This document shows positions 36,868 through 45,737 of a DNA stretch of 64,000 bases, in pieces. The translations under genes and the position numbers were made by a program. How positions within the stretch are numbered: position 1 is the stretch's first letter; every line of letters begins with the position of its first letter. The notes under the pieces are model-generated. The model was not told where the DNA came from, did no database searches, and was given only the letters and a program-made list of their open reading frames with translations. The DNA lies in NCBI RefSeq assembly GCF_025398035.1, contig NZ_CP104558.1, positions 3,606,001 to 3,670,000 on the forward strand, in the 5' to 3' direction. Source of the DNA: Rossellomorea vietnamensis (GTDB lineage: Bacteria > Bacillota > Bacilli > Bacillales > Bacillaceae_B).

Positions 36868-37980
36868 ATGAGGCTTATATCAACACGGGCGTTGAAACCC
36901 GGCATGGTTCTAGCTACAACGGTATATAATATGAGAGGTCAAGCGTTGATTCATGATAATGTTCCCATTACAGAACGCATGATTTACAGATTGCAGGAGC
37001 TTAGTATTCAGTATGTCTATATTGAAGACTCTCTTTCAAGTGGAATCCATGTGAAGGGGACCGTTTCGAGTAAAGTGAGACAAGAGGCGGTTCAGAATAT
37101 TGAGATGGCCTTCAATCAACTAAGCACATCCAAAGAGAAGCCAAGCCTCCTCATGATTGAAGATAGTGCCACTCAATTGAAGCAGGTGATCGATGTCGTC
37201 CTGTCCGAAGTAAAGGGGAATCATGATCTTCTCACGATTTTGACAGATGTGTTTACATACGACTCCTATATTTTTCATCACTCATTTAATGTTACGTTAT
37301 ATACACTTTCCATCGGTCTTGAACTAAAGCTTTCACAGAAGCAGCTGGAGCAGCTCGGGGTTGGGGCGATCCTCCATGATATCGGGAAGATGCTTGTGCC
37401 GGAAGAGATCCTGTTGAAGCCCGGGAAACTTACGGAAGACGAATTCTGTGAAATCAAGAAACACTCTGAACATGGCTTTGAGATCTTGAGACAGCTGCAT
37501 TCGGTGTCCCTGATCATCGCGCACTGTGCCTATCAGCATCATGAGAGGCTCGATGGGTCCGGTTATCCGCGGGGGATCAAGGGTGAGGATATCCATCCGT
37601 TCGCAAAGATCATCGCTGTGGCCGATGTATTTGATGCCATGACTTCAAACAGGGTCTACAGGAAAGCGATGCTCCCCCATCAGGCATTAGAGGTATTATA
37701 TGCGGGATCGGGATCCCTGTTCGATTCACAAGTGATCGAAGCATTCCGTTCATCGGTCGCGATGTATCCGAATGGCATGATCGTGGAATTGAATGATGGA
37801 AGGAAAGGGATTGTGACCGATCAAAATAGAGGAGTCACAGACCGTCCTGTCATACGGATCATCGAAGAAGATGGGCAGGAGTCAGACGCTCCTTACCCAC
37901 TCGATTTAAGCAAGGAATTAGACAAGGTGATCACGGGCTTTGATCCTGATTATGAACCGCAATCTCTTAAGATTAAATAA
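36868..37980 (+). CDS. HD-GYP domain protein (probable cyclic dinucleotide phosphodiesterase)
   Basis: Cytoplasmic protein of 370 residues. An N-terminal region of about 110 residues without a clear domain precedes an HD-GYP domain. The catalytic HD is His170-Asp171 in ILHDIGK; the GYP signature is in HHERLDGSGYPRG with Gly232-Tyr233-Pro234; the later ADVFDAMTSNRVYR block is typical. All metal-binding residues I can check are present, so it should be active, probably on c-di-GMP or a related dinucleotide. ATAGGAGAA precedes the ATG. B. subtilis has no HD-GYP protein at this locus as far as I recall, so this looks like a lineage-specific addition between yunC and yunB. Confidence 0.9.
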   Translation: MRLISTRALKPGMVLATTVYNMRGQALIHDNVPITERMIYRLQELSIQYVYIEDSLSSGIHVKGTVSSKVRQEAVQNIEMAFNQLSTSKEKPSLLMIEDSATQLKQVIDVVLSEVKGNHDLLTILTDVFTYDSYIFHHSFNVTLYTLSIGLELKLSQKQLEQLGVGAILHDIGKMLVPEEILLKPGKLTEDEFCEIKKHSEHGFEILRQLHSVSLIIAHCAYQHHERLDGSGYPRGIKGEDIHPFAKIIAVADVFDAMTSNRVYRKAMLPHQALEVLYAGSGSLFDSQVIEAFRSSVAMYPNGMIVELNDGRKGIVTDQNRGVTDRPVIRIIEEDGQESDAPYPLDLSKELDKVITGFDPDYEPQSLKIK

Positions 37981-37993
37981 ATTTTTGCGCTAA

Positions 37994-38032
37994 ACCCCTC
38001 TTACAATGCATACAAATAGCTTGTGAGGGGGG
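37994..38032 (+). promoter_or_regulatory. Hairpin covering the yunB ribosome-binding site, with overlapping sigma-E-like -10
   Basis: CCCCTC-TT-ACAA pairs with TTGTGAGGGG (38021-38030), burying the GAGGGGGG site of yunB in read-through transcripts. Between the arms lies CATACAAA (38009-38016), close to the sigma-E -10 element CATACAnT. A start there would exclude the left arm. No good -35 is visible. Confidence 0.4.
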
Positions 38033-38038
38033 ATTTTT

Positions 38039-38800
38039 GTGTCTAAGTTCAAAACCTACAAACCCCGAGGAGGTCCGCTGCCTTTTCGTCATGTCATGAT
38101 TATTACATTTCTGTTCTTTATGATCTCAACGGGATTCGGATTGTGGATCATTAACAAAGGGTTGAAGCCAACGCTCCTTGCATATGCCGAGACACAGACG
38201 AGCAGGATCGGTACCCTGGTGATTAACAAAGCCATCAATAAGAAGATTGCCGATGTTCTGGATATTTCGGATATAACCGAAGAAGTGAAGAATTCAGAAG
38301 GAGATATCGTTTCATTTAAATATAATACACAGACGATTAACAGGGTCCAGGCAGAGATAACAAATCTTGTGCAGCAGAACCTTCAGGAAGCAGAAGCCGG
38401 GAATATAGAAAACCTGGAATTTCTCACTGAGGTGGAAATTGATGAAGGGAAGTCGAAAACATCGAAGGGCATCACTTATTCCGTTCCTTTGGGTCAGGCG
38501 ACGAATAACGTACTGCTCGGGAACCTGGGACCGAAAATCCCGATCCGCTTTCATTCCATCGGTGATGTACGGTCCGATGTGAAAACGACGGTGGAACAGT
38601 TCGGCATCAATAATGCGGTTGTGAAGGTATTTGTGGAGCTTGAAGTGAATGTGCAGATCATCATCCCGTTTGCAACGAAAACCGAAACGATCAAGCAGGA
38701 TATTCTGGTTGCCATGGGCACTGTCCATCTGGATGTACCGCAATTTTATAACAATGGTGGAGGGGAATCGAGTCCTTCCATTGAATTTCCCACAAATTAG
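38039..38800 (+). CDS. yunB: Sporulation protein YunB (GTG start)
   Basis: Protein of 253 residues with one N-terminal membrane segment (MIITFLFFMISTGFGLWII) and an extracytoplasmic domain that resembles YunB. It includes NPKIPIRFHSIGDVRSD-like sequence and EVNVQIIIPFATKTETI near the C-terminus. The start is GTG at 38039 with GAGGGGGG six bases before; this site lies inside a hairpin. YunB is required for efficient sporulation in B. subtilis and made in the mother cell under sigma-E. The preceding HD-GYP gene ends 58 bp upstream. Confidence 0.88.
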   Translation: MSKFKTYKPRGGPLPFRHVMIITFLFFMISTGFGLWIINKGLKPTLLAYAETQTSRIGTLVINKAINKKIADVLDISDITEEVKNSEGDIVSFKYNTQTINRVQAEITNLVQQNLQEAEAGNIENLEFLTEVEIDEGKSKTSKGITYSVPLGQATNNVLLGNLGPKIPIRFHSIGDVRSDVKTTVEQFGINNAVVKVFVELEVNVQIIIPFATKTETIKQDILVAMGTVHLDVPQFYNNGGGESSPSIEFPTN

Positions 38801-38813
38801 TCACGAAAAAAAG

Positions 38814-38842
38814 TTGTCAAAAGAATGATAGTTTGTTATATT
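38814..38842 (+). promoter_or_regulatory. Sigma-A promoter of the lysine riboswitch transcript
   Basis: TTGTCA-17 bp-TATATT, ending 45 bp upstream of the L-box core. Confidence 0.7.
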
Positions 38843-38886
38843 AATAAAGAAAATTTTATAACACACCACATCATCAGTCCGATGGG

Positions 38887-39055
38887 GTAGAGGCGCAGGG
38901 TTCAAGAGTAATCTGTTCGAGGATGACAACGGAGAAAACAGATGAAAGGGAATCTTTGCCGAAGTAAATATGCATGTCGAAGGTGTATTTGCTGGGGTTG
39001 TCTTGAAGAAGGATAACACTGTCATTATAGGGAAATCTCTATAATGGGGAGCTAC
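38887..39055 (+). ncRNA. Lysine riboswitch (L-box) aptamer
   Basis: The conserved L-box blocks occur in order: GTAGAGGCGC with AGAGTAATCTG, AGATGAAAGGG, TTTGCCGAAGT, TGCTGGGGTTGTC, ACTGTCATTATAGGG and GGAGCTAC. P1 pairs GTAG (38887-38890) with CTAC (39052-39055). With the terminator 30 bp downstream, this is a lysine-dependent transcription attenuator. Confidence 0.95.
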
Positions 39056-39085
39056 AGATCGTGATGGAGCACTTACGTTACTAAC

Positions 39086-39123
39086 AAAGGTAATGATAGT
39101 TTCTCTATCGTTGCCTTTTTTTA
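39086..39123 (+). terminator. L-box-controlled terminator
   Basis: Fourteen-base stem AAAGGTAATGATAG / CTATCGTTGCCTTT with a five-base loop, followed by a T-run. It would form when lysine is bound to the aptamer. Confidence 0.92.
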
Positions 39124-39177
39124 TTATCCTCTGTCATGCTACGATGGTTCCCCCCTATCAAATAGGAGGAGGACACT

Positions 39178-40740
39178 ATGGAAAACACGATTTACTCATT
39201 ATTACCACCCCTTTTAGCCATTCTTATGGTTATTCTCACAAGACGGGTACTGCTTTCACTGGGAGTAGGGATCGTCGCATCTGCCTTTTTGTTGGCAGAC
39301 TTCTCAATCACGAAAACAATCAGCTTTATCTGGGACGCCTTCAAGGGCATCTTTGTCGCAGACGGCGGACTTAACACCTGGAATGTCTACATCATTTTCT
39401 TCTTACTCATTCTTGGTATCATCACCGCATTTGTGAATATCTCAGGCGGGAGCCGCGCATTCGGTGAATGGGCGATGAAACGTGTGAAGACAAGACAGGG
39501 TGCACAGCTTTTGGCTGCGGTACTGGGTATCATCATTTTTATTGACGACTATTTCAATGCCCTTGCTGTTGGACAGGTTTCAAGACCCATCACGGATCGT
39601 CACAGAATCTCACGTGCTAAATTAGCCTATATCATTGATTCAACATCGGCTCCGATCTGTGTAGTGTCCCCGATTTCAAGCTGGGGAGCATACATCATCG
39701 GGATCATCGGTTCTATTCTGACTGCTCACAGCATCACGGAATACACGGCATTTTCAGCTTTCATACAAATGATCCCTATGAACCTTTACGTGTGGGCGGC
39801 CGTACTGCTAGTCGTCATGGTTGCTTATAAGGGACTTGATTTCGGTAAAATGAAAGAGCATGAAGTACGTGCACTAGAAACGGGAGATCTTTATGATCCC
39901 GGCAAAGAAATTCCCGGTGAATTGAAAAACGATCTTCCAGTCAGCTCAAAAGGCTCGGTAGGCGACCTTGTCTGGCCGATCGTGGCCCTAGTCATCGGTA
40001 CTGTTTCCATGATGCTGTGGACTGGGTATCAAGCGGTGGGATCATTTGACCTGCTGCCGATCTTTGAAAATACGGATGTAACCAAATCGTTATTGTATGG
40101 TGGATTATTCGGACTTCTTGTTTCCCTGATTTTCTTCCTTCGTCAAGTAAGTTTGAAAGGAATTGAAGGGAGTGCAATCGGGACAGCCGTAGTGGAAGGA
40201 ATCAAGTCGATGCTTCCGGCTGTTTATATTCTGATCTTTGCCTGGACGATCGTTACGCTTATCGACCAATTGCAAACAGGTACGTATCTTGCAGGTTTGG
40301 TAGAGCAATCAAGCCTGCCGATGCAGGCACTTCCGGTCATTTTATTCATGGTTGCCGGCATCATGGCTTTCTCAACGGGAACCTCTTGGGGATCGTTTGG
40401 TATATTACTGCCGATCGCAGGGGAAATTGCTGCAGCATCGGATGTAACGATCTTACTTCCTGCCATGGCAGCGGTGCTTGCCGGATCTGTACTGGGTGAC
40501 CACTGTTCACCGATTTCGGATACGACGATCCTTTCCTCTACAGGAGCGGGAAGCAACCATATCGATCACGTGCTTACGCAACTTCCATATGCGGTCATCG
40601 GTGCAGTGGTAGCCGCAATCGGTTACCTTGTATTAGGATTCACTGGAAGCACCATCCTGGGACTTGTGGTTGTCATCATCTTAATCCTGGCAATCGCCTT
40701 CCTGTTCGGTGAAAAAGCGAAACCTGCATCTGCAGAATAG
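39178..40740 (+). CDS. NhaC-superfamily transporter under lysine control (predicted lysine transporter, LysW type)
   Basis: Membrane protein of 520 residues with about 12 segments and NhaC-superfamily landmarks: FIDDYFNALAVGQVSRPITD, DSTSAPICVVSPISSWGAY, and SGTSWGSFG-like AFSTGTSWGSFGILLP with LGDHCSPISDTTILSS. Such proteins are usually labelled Na+/H+ antiporters. The lysine riboswitch in its leader argues that it moves lysine instead. NhaC-superfamily genes with L-boxes were predicted to be lysine transporters (LysW) in comparative work on the lysine regulon. AATAGGAGGAGG precedes the ATG. Transport direction and substrate are inferred from regulation, not from residues. Confidence 0.85.
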   Translation: MENTIYSLLPPLLAILMVILTRRVLLSLGVGIVASAFLLADFSITKTISFIWDAFKGIFVADGGLNTWNVYIIFFLLILGIITAFVNISGGSRAFGEWAMKRVKTRQGAQLLAAVLGIIIFIDDYFNALAVGQVSRPITDRHRISRAKLAYIIDSTSAPICVVSPISSWGAYIIGIIGSILTAHSITEYTAFSAFIQMIPMNLYVWAAVLLVVMVAYKGLDFGKMKEHEVRALETGDLYDPGKEIPGELKNDLPVSSKGSVGDLVWPIVALVIGTVSMMLWTGYQAVGSFDLLPIFENTDVTKSLLYGGLFGLLVSLIFFLRQVSLKGIEGSAIGTAVVEGIKSMLPAVYILIFAWTIVTLIDQLQTGTYLAGLVEQSSLPMQALPVILFMVAGIMAFSTGTSWGSFGILLPIAGEIAAASDVTILLPAMAAVLAGSVLGDHCSPISDTTILSSTGAGSNHIDHVLTQLPYAVIGAVVAAIGYLVLGFTGSTILGLVVVIILILAIAFLFGEKAKPASAE

Positions 40741-40751
40741 TAGAGATGAAC

Positions 40752-40783
40752 ACCAGGAGCCATTCGGCTTCTGGTTTTTTTTA
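40752..40783 (+). terminator. Terminator of the LysW-type gene
   Basis: Ten-base stem ACCAGGAGCC / GGCTTCTGGT with a four-base loop and eight T residues. Confidence 0.92.
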
Positions 40784-40900
40784 TGCTTGGAGCCCCGTCA
40801 TACAATTGCCTCCCATTCCACAAAATCCGACAAAATTCTTATAGTGAAATAGTACTGTGGGAATTTGGTTAATTTCTCAATAAAACACTAAAATAAAGCT

Positions 40901-40929
40901 TTGACAATTGTCCTGGAACTAGCTATACT
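40901..40929 (+). promoter_or_regulatory. Strong sigma-A promoter of the NSS transporter operon
   Basis: TTGACA-17 bp-TATACT. A leader of about 75 nt follows, in which I see no riboswitch. Confidence 0.82.
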
Positions 40930-41013
40930 GACTTTAGATTATAAATAATCTGAAAATATAAAAATTTCAAATACCTCAAGGCAGGTAGTTGGAAAGAACT
41001 AGGGGGGAACAAC

Positions 41014-42540
41014 ATGGAGAATCGTGCACAGTTTGGTACACGGGCAGGATTTATTCTTGCAGCTGTCGGTTCAGCAATCGGATTAGGGAACATTTGGCGT
41101 TTTCCGGCAGTAGCATATGAAAACGGCGGAGGAGCATTCTTTATTCCTTATTTATTCGCTCTTCTAACAGCAGGTATTCCATTATTAGTACTTGAATTTA
41201 CAATTGGTCATAAGTACCGTGGTTCAGCACCGTTATCTTATTTCCGTCTTAATAAGAAAACAGAATGGCTTGGATGGTGGCAGGTTTTAATTGCATTCGT
41301 CATCTCTACCTATTATGCCGTCATTATCGCCTGGGCGATGTCATACAGTGTTTTTTCTTTCAATTTAGGTTGGGGAAAGGATACAGAATCCTTCCTGTTC
41401 AGTGATTATTTAAAATTGTCGGTTGATGCAGGTCAGACAGGCAGTGTGGTTCCCGGGGTATTCATCCCGCTTGTGATCGTATGGGCGGTTACACTCGGCA
41501 TTCTTTTCAAAGGTGTAAAGAAAGGAATCGAAGTAGCGAATAAAATCTTTATTCCAGCACTTGTTATCTTATTCTTAATTATCGTTGTTCGCGCTTTAAC
41601 GTTACCTGGTGCGATGGATGGTCTGGATGCATTCTTCAAGCCGGACTTCAGTAAAATTGCCGATCCAGGCGTATGGGTGGCGGCATATGGACAGATCTTC
41701 TTCAGTTTATCCATTGCCTTTGCCATCATGATTACCTACTCAAGTTATTTGCCAAAGAAATCGGATATTACGAACAACGCCTTCATCACAGGGTTCAGTA
41801 ACTCCGGGTTCGAACTATTGGCAGGTATCGGTGTATTTGCAGCACTTGGTTTCATGGCACAATCACAAGGTGTGGCTGTGCAGGATGTTGTAAGTGGCGG
41901 TGTGGGACTGGCGTTTGTTGTCTTCCCGCAGATCATTAACGAATTCCCGGCATTCAACGAAGTCTTTGGCTTCTTATTCTTTGCTTCACTTGTACTGGCC
42001 GGTCTGTCTTCATTGATTTCCATTTCGGAAACATATGTGGCAGCCGTCTCTGAGAAATTCGGGATTTCCCGCAACAAAGCGGTACTATTCGGTGGCGGTC
42101 TTTCAGCTGTCATTTCCATCCTCTTTGCAACACAGGGTGGTCTGTTATTCCTTGATGTTGCGGATTACTTCATCAACCAATTCGGAGTGGCGTTTGTCGG
42201 ATTAGTGGAAGTAGTCGTGATCGCCTGGTTCCTTCGCAAGCTGGGGGCATTCCAATCCCATGCGAATGGAATATCGGATATCCAGCTTGGGGCCTGGTGG
42301 AAAGTATGTTTGGGCGTCATCACACCGATCGTCCTTGGTTGGATGATGTTCGGATTATTCAAAATGAATTTACTAAAAGAGTTTGATACGGAAACTGGTA
42401 ACTACGAAGGATATTCTGATGCTTTCATTTTATACAGTGGATGGTTCGTAGCTGCATTTGCCATCATTGCAGGAGTGGCCTTCGGATTTAAACGCTGGCA
42501 TGCCAAGACAGAAGCCGATAGCTATAAGGAGGTAAGCTAA
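41014..42540 (+). CDS. Neurotransmitter:sodium symporter (NSS) family transporter, MetP-like
   Basis: Sodium-coupled transporter of 508 residues with 11-12 membrane segments. The NSS signature GSAIGLGNIWRFPAVAYENGG is at the N-terminus (unwound TM1, Na+ and substrate site, residues about 16-36); the TM6-TM8 region includes GQIFFSLSIAFAIMITYSSY and FASLVLAGLSSLISISE. AGGGGGG precedes the ATG. The gene for a 35-residue membrane peptide follows one base after its stop, an arrangement known for the MetP-MetS methionine/alanine importers. Methionine or alanine uptake is therefore likely, though the substrate is an inference. Confidence 0.87.
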   Translation: MENRAQFGTRAGFILAAVGSAIGLGNIWRFPAVAYENGGGAFFIPYLFALLTAGIPLLVLEFTIGHKYRGSAPLSYFRLNKKTEWLGWWQVLIAFVISTYYAVIIAWAMSYSVFSFNLGWGKDTESFLFSDYLKLSVDAGQTGSVVPGVFIPLVIVWAVTLGILFKGVKKGIEVANKIFIPALVILFLIIVVRALTLPGAMDGLDAFFKPDFSKIADPGVWVAAYGQIFFSLSIAFAIMITYSSYLPKKSDITNNAFITGFSNSGFELLAGIGVFAALGFMAQSQGVAVQDVVSGGVGLAFVVFPQIINEFPAFNEVFGFLFFASLVLAGLSSLISISETYVAAVSEKFGISRNKAVLFGGGLSAVISILFATQGGLLFLDVADYFINQFGVAFVGLVEVVVIAWFLRKLGAFQSHANGISDIQLGAWWKVCLGVITPIVLGWMMFGLFKMNLLKEFDTETGNYEGYSDAFILYSGWFVAAFAIIAGVAFGFKRWHAKTEADSYKEVS

Positions 42541-42541
42541 C

Positions 42542-42649
42542 ATGACTGGTAGCGCGATTACAATGATGATAGTCGGAATGGTCATCATCTGGGGTGGATT
42601 AGCAGCTAGTATCATGAACGCTGTATCCAAATCGAAGAAACAAGTATAA
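42542..42649 (+). CDS. Small subunit of NSS transporter (MetS-like, 35 residues)
   Basis: A 35-codon ORF starting MTGSAITMMIVGMVIIWGG. One membrane helix spans roughly residues 5-27 and is followed by a Lys-rich tail, NAVSKSKKQV. GGAGGTAAGC lies at the end of the transporter gene, correctly spaced for the ATG at 42542. This fits the methionine/alanine import NSS small-subunit family: a single-helix partner needed for activity of the large subunit in Corynebacterium. A terminator follows seven bases after the stop. It is easily missed because of its size. Confidence 0.9.
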   Translation: MTGSAITMMIVGMVIIWGGLAASIMNAVSKSKKQV

Positions 42650-42655
42650 GGAAGA

Positions 42656-42690
42656 AGCAGACAGTGGAGTCCCCATTGTCTGCTTTTTTA
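42656..42690 (+). terminator. Terminator of the NSS operon
   Basis: AGCAGACAGTGG pairs with CCATTGTCTGCT, followed by six T residues. Confidence 0.9.
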
Positions 42691-43683
42691 ATGTTTCCTG
42701 CTTTTGATCCTGTCTTGGCGTTCCCACATTCTTAGATGAGGGTATGGATCAAAGGACCATTCTGTCAGGCCATTATCCTTATACATTCCATAATGCAAAT
42801 GAGGCGGGAATTTCCCTGATGTTCCCGGAGGTCCATATCCTGAGCTTCCTACACCGCCGACCACCATTCCCGGTTCAACGACTTGTCCGACATGAAGATC
42901 TTTGGCAAAACCACTCAAATGGGCAAAGTAGTGGTACGTATTATTAATATCACGTATTCCGATTCGCCAGCCTCCATACCGATTCCAGCCTTTCATCTCA
43001 ATGATGCCATATGATGTAGCCCTGACTGGAACACCGTAATCAGCGAAGAGGTCCGTCCCTTCATGGATCCGTCTTCCACCCCATCCACGGGCGTCTCCCC
43101 AGGTGTTCCGGTAACTATAGTTAAATCTCAGGGGAAGCGGAAAGGCTTTCTGATTGAGATGAATCGTTCCGTACTGTTTATATATTTTGGCATTTCCCAT
43201 AATGATACTGACGGTTTTATCCCGCTTGTAATAATCCCAGAGGGCAAGCTTGAAGTTGTCATGATCGATGCCGTAACGAAGGATAAAGTCGGTTAATGCG
43301 GCAAGTTTATCTTCATCACTTTTCAGGCTGGCTTTCCCGTCATGATCCCCGTCCCGGCCGATTCCGTTGAAAAGAGCGATCGTTTCAGGGTTGTCATCCT
43401 CTGAGTGGGGGTTCAATGGTCCGACCCACTTTTCAGGTTCCATATAAATCGAGATGAAAGAGGATGGCTTTTCCCTGTCTTTCCGGGCGAACCTCAGACT
43501 GCGTTCGTACTGATCAATGGCTGCCAGGTAGTACCAGGGGATTTGAGTCATAGCCTCACTCTTCTGGAACAGTTCCATTCTTTTTGTGTGTATCTGCTCA
43601 TCTGTCAGCTTTTCCGCTGCGAAGCTTTGACAGGGGCTTATCATGAAGAAGAATACAATGCAGAATACCAATCGTTTATACAA
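42688..43683 (-). CDS. lytH: M23-family peptidase, LytH/YunA-like (TTG start)
   Basis: Secreted or membrane-anchored zinc metallopeptidase of 331 residues. A hydrophobic N-terminal signal ends near CQSFA. A long middle region precedes the M23 (LytM) domain with HEGTDLFADYGVPV and the HxH motif in PPHLHYGMY, so the zinc ligands are present. B. subtilis LytH (YunA) is an L-Ala-D-Glu endopeptidase of the spore cortex made late in the mother cell and lies next to lipA, as here. I take TTG at 43683: GGAGGG abuts the ATG at 43689 with no spacing but is six bases from the TTG. Confidence 0.85.
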   Translation of the reverse strand: MYKRLVFCIVFFFMISPCQSFAAEKLTDEQIHTKRMELFQKSEAMTQIPWYYLAAIDQYERSLRFARKDREKPSSFISIYMEPEKWVGPLNPHSEDDNPETIALFNGIGRDGDHDGKASLKSDEDKLAALTDFILRYGIDHDNFKLALWDYYKRDKTVSIIMGNAKIYKQYGTIHLNQKAFPLPLRFNYSYRNTWGDARGWGGRRIHEGTDLFADYGVPVRATSYGIIEMKGWNRYGGWRIGIRDINNTYHYFAHLSGFAKDLHVGQVVEPGMVVGGVGSSGYGPPGTSGKFPPHLHYGMYKDNGLTEWSFDPYPHLRMWERQDRIKSRKH

Positions 43684-43908
43684 AATCATCCCTCCATTTT
43701 TAGGGGCCTATCTGTAGTTTGTATCGTTATCGGGGATTCATAATCATCAATAAATGGTAATAGGGTATCACATGCTTGTTTTCACTTTTTTAGTATGATA
43801 AAGTGACAAAAGAAGTATATTGATGATGGCTTTTTTTACATAGGATGAACGAGACAACGTTTCACTCTTTGCCTAAGTCAGAATTATTTAGGATTGGAGA
43901 TGAGGGGT

Positions 43909-44826
43909 ATGAGTAAGAAAGATGAACACATTCGTAAACCGGATTGGCTTAAGATTAAGCTGAATACGAACGATAATTATATGGGTCTAAAAAAAATGAT
44001 GCGGGAAAACAATCTTCATACAGTTTGTGAAGAGGCCCGTTGTCCTAATATTCATGAATGCTGGGGAACCAGACGTACAGCTACGTTCATGATCCTGGGT
44101 GACATTTGTACACGTGCCTGCCGTTTCTGTGCCGTTAAAACAGGACTTCCGACTGAATTGGACTTGAAAGAGCCGGAACGCGTTGCTGATTCCGTGCAAT
44201 TGATGAACTTGAAGCACGTCGTCATTACGGCAGTTGCCCGTGATGACTTGAAAGACGGCGGTTCACAAGTCTTTGCTGAAACCGTCCGTGCTATCCGTCG
44301 CAAGAGCCCGTTCACATCCATCGAAGTACTCCCTTCTGATATGGGTGGGATATTCGATAATATCAAGACATTGATGGATGCTAAGCCGGACATCATGAAT
44401 TACAATGTTGAAACCGTTCGCCGACTGACTCCAAGAGTTCGTGCCCGTGCGACTTATGATCGTACATTGGAATTCCTCCGCCGTGCGAAAGAATTGAATC
44501 CGGATATTCCTACGAAATCGAGCATCATGGTCGGTCTTGGGGAAACGAAGGAAGAAATTCTCGAAACAATGGATGATTTACGTGCCAATCATGTTGACAT
44601 CGTGACATTAGGTCAATATCTGCAACCATCGAAGAAGCATTTGAAGGTTCAAAAATATTATCATCCTGATGAATTTGCCGAACTTCGTGAAGCGGCAATG
44701 GAAAAAGGGTTCAGCCACTGTGAAGCAGGTCCTCTCGTACGCTCGTCTTACCATGCCGATGAGCAGGTAAATGCAGCTGCGAAAGCAAGACAAGCTAAAG
44801 GTGAGCAGGAAGTACAGAACGCATAA
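43909..44826 (+). CDS. lipA: Lipoyl synthase
   Basis: Radical-SAM enzyme inserting two sulfurs into protein-bound octanoate to make lipoyl groups. From the ATG at 43909 there are 305 residues. The auxiliary [4Fe-4S] cluster ligands are Cys40, Cys45 and Cys51; the radical-SAM CxxxCxxC is Cys67, Cys71 and Cys74 in CTRACRFC. The C-terminal [13 protein letters not shown] carries the conserved RSSYHA motif. GGAG precedes the start by eight bases. It depends on the Fe-S machinery encoded at 28-33 kb, and GcvH (21.4 kb) is a lipoyl substrate. A terminator follows. Confidence 0.97.
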   Translation: MSKKDEHIRKPDWLKIKLNTNDNYMGLKKMMRENNLHTVCEEARCPNIHECWGTRRTATFMILGDICTRACRFCAVKTGLPTELDLKEPERVADSVQLMNLKHVVITAVARDDLKDGGSQVFAETVRAIRRKSPFTSIEVLPSDMGGIFDNIKTLMDAKPDIMNYNVETVRRLTPRVRARATYDRTLEFLRRAKELNPDIPTKSSIMVGLGETKEEILETMDDLRANHVDIVTLGQYLQPSKKHLKVQKYYHPDEFAELREAAMEKGFSHCEAGPLVRSSYHADEQVNAAAKARQAKGEQEVQNA

Positions 44827-44840
44827 TTTAGAGAAACATT

Positions 44841-44886
44841 AAAGGACTGACCTGAAAGAGAAACTCTCTGACAGTCAGTCCTTTTT
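44841..44886 (+). terminator. Terminator of lipA
   Basis: Outer stem AAAGGACTGAC / GTCAGTCCTTT with an inner AGAG/CTCT pairing, then T residues. Confidence 0.85.
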
Positions 44887-44908
44887 GCAGCAGATGGAGG
44901 TTATACCA

Positions 44909-45616
44909 TCAATCCGTTAGGTCATTACGTTTCTGACGGTCCATATTGATCTTATGGGTGTCATCGTCACGCATTTCGTATTGATCAGACGTCATCTCAC
45001 CATTTGAGTTTTCACCTGAGCTTACGTTTCTTCCTTGTGGAGAGTCTTTCAGCATCAAGTTGATGGTATCGTCTATGGCAGTATTCGCATTCTTGCTGTC
45101 ACTATCCATTTTGGCCAGGTTTTCAACATTGCGCATTAACGCTTTGTCATCGGTCACATAGACGTGGTACCAGCGCGGAATGACGGACATAGCTGTTTTT
45201 TTCACCTGATCGGCGACTTCGAAGCGTCCTTCTTTATCTTTTTTGTCGGTCACATAAGAGACCAGAACCTCTTCGTCCGTCACGAGGGTAGAGCAATCCT
45301 TCACGTCAGGAAGGGCGACACTCATTTTGCTGATGCTGTCGGCTACCTGCTCACGATTGATACTGTACATATCCTTCGTGGAAATGTTTTGACCACCGGT
45401 AGGGCTCTTCTGCTGTCGGACATAACCAAATTCTTCCCCACGGTGTGCCCCTTTTTTGGTCCAGCCATTTTCGTTATACAGGTCTTCCCTGTCACTTACG
45501 TTAATGGTATTCCCGTTGTCGTGGAACATTTCCTCATTGGCCGTGTCAATGCCATTACAGGCTGTTCCGATTAGCGTGATGCCGAGTAGCGTTGTACCTA
45601 AAAGTAATTTATTCAA
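44909..45616 (-). CDS. yutC: YhcN/YlaJ-family sporulation lipoprotein (YutC-like, TTG start)
   Basis: Lipoprotein of 235 residues: signal NKLLLGTTLLGITLIG with lipobox GTAC, then a YhcN/YlaJ domain including VADSISKMSVALPDVKDCSTLVTDEEVLVSYV split across two blocks and TAMSVIPRWYHVYVTDD. The tail is hydrophilic and Asp/Asn-rich. The family belongs to the spore inner membrane or coat region. TTG at 45616 has AGGGGGTG eight bases upstream; the GTG at 45625 abuts that site. In B. subtilis yutC follows lipA, as here, although it is on the opposite strand to lipA. Confidence 0.82.
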   Translation of the reverse strand: MNKLLLGTTLLGITLIGTACNGIDTANEEMFHDNGNTINVSDREDLYNENGWTKKGAHRGEEFGYVRQQKSPTGGQNISTKDMYSINREQVADSISKMSVALPDVKDCSTLVTDEEVLVSYVTDKKDKEGRFEVADQVKKTAMSVIPRWYHVYVTDDKALMRNVENLAKMDSDSKNANTAIDDTINLMLKDSPQGRNVSSGENSNGEMTSDQYEMRDDDTHKINMDRQKRNDLTD

Positions 45617-45737
45617 CTTAAACACCCCCTATTTAGTAGGGTGACCATCTCTAATGGTAATTTTTCATAGTAATTAATGGACAATCCGTTATAATTTAAA
45701 ATAAGGAAACGAAAGTGGGTGGACAGAGGTGATTTGT

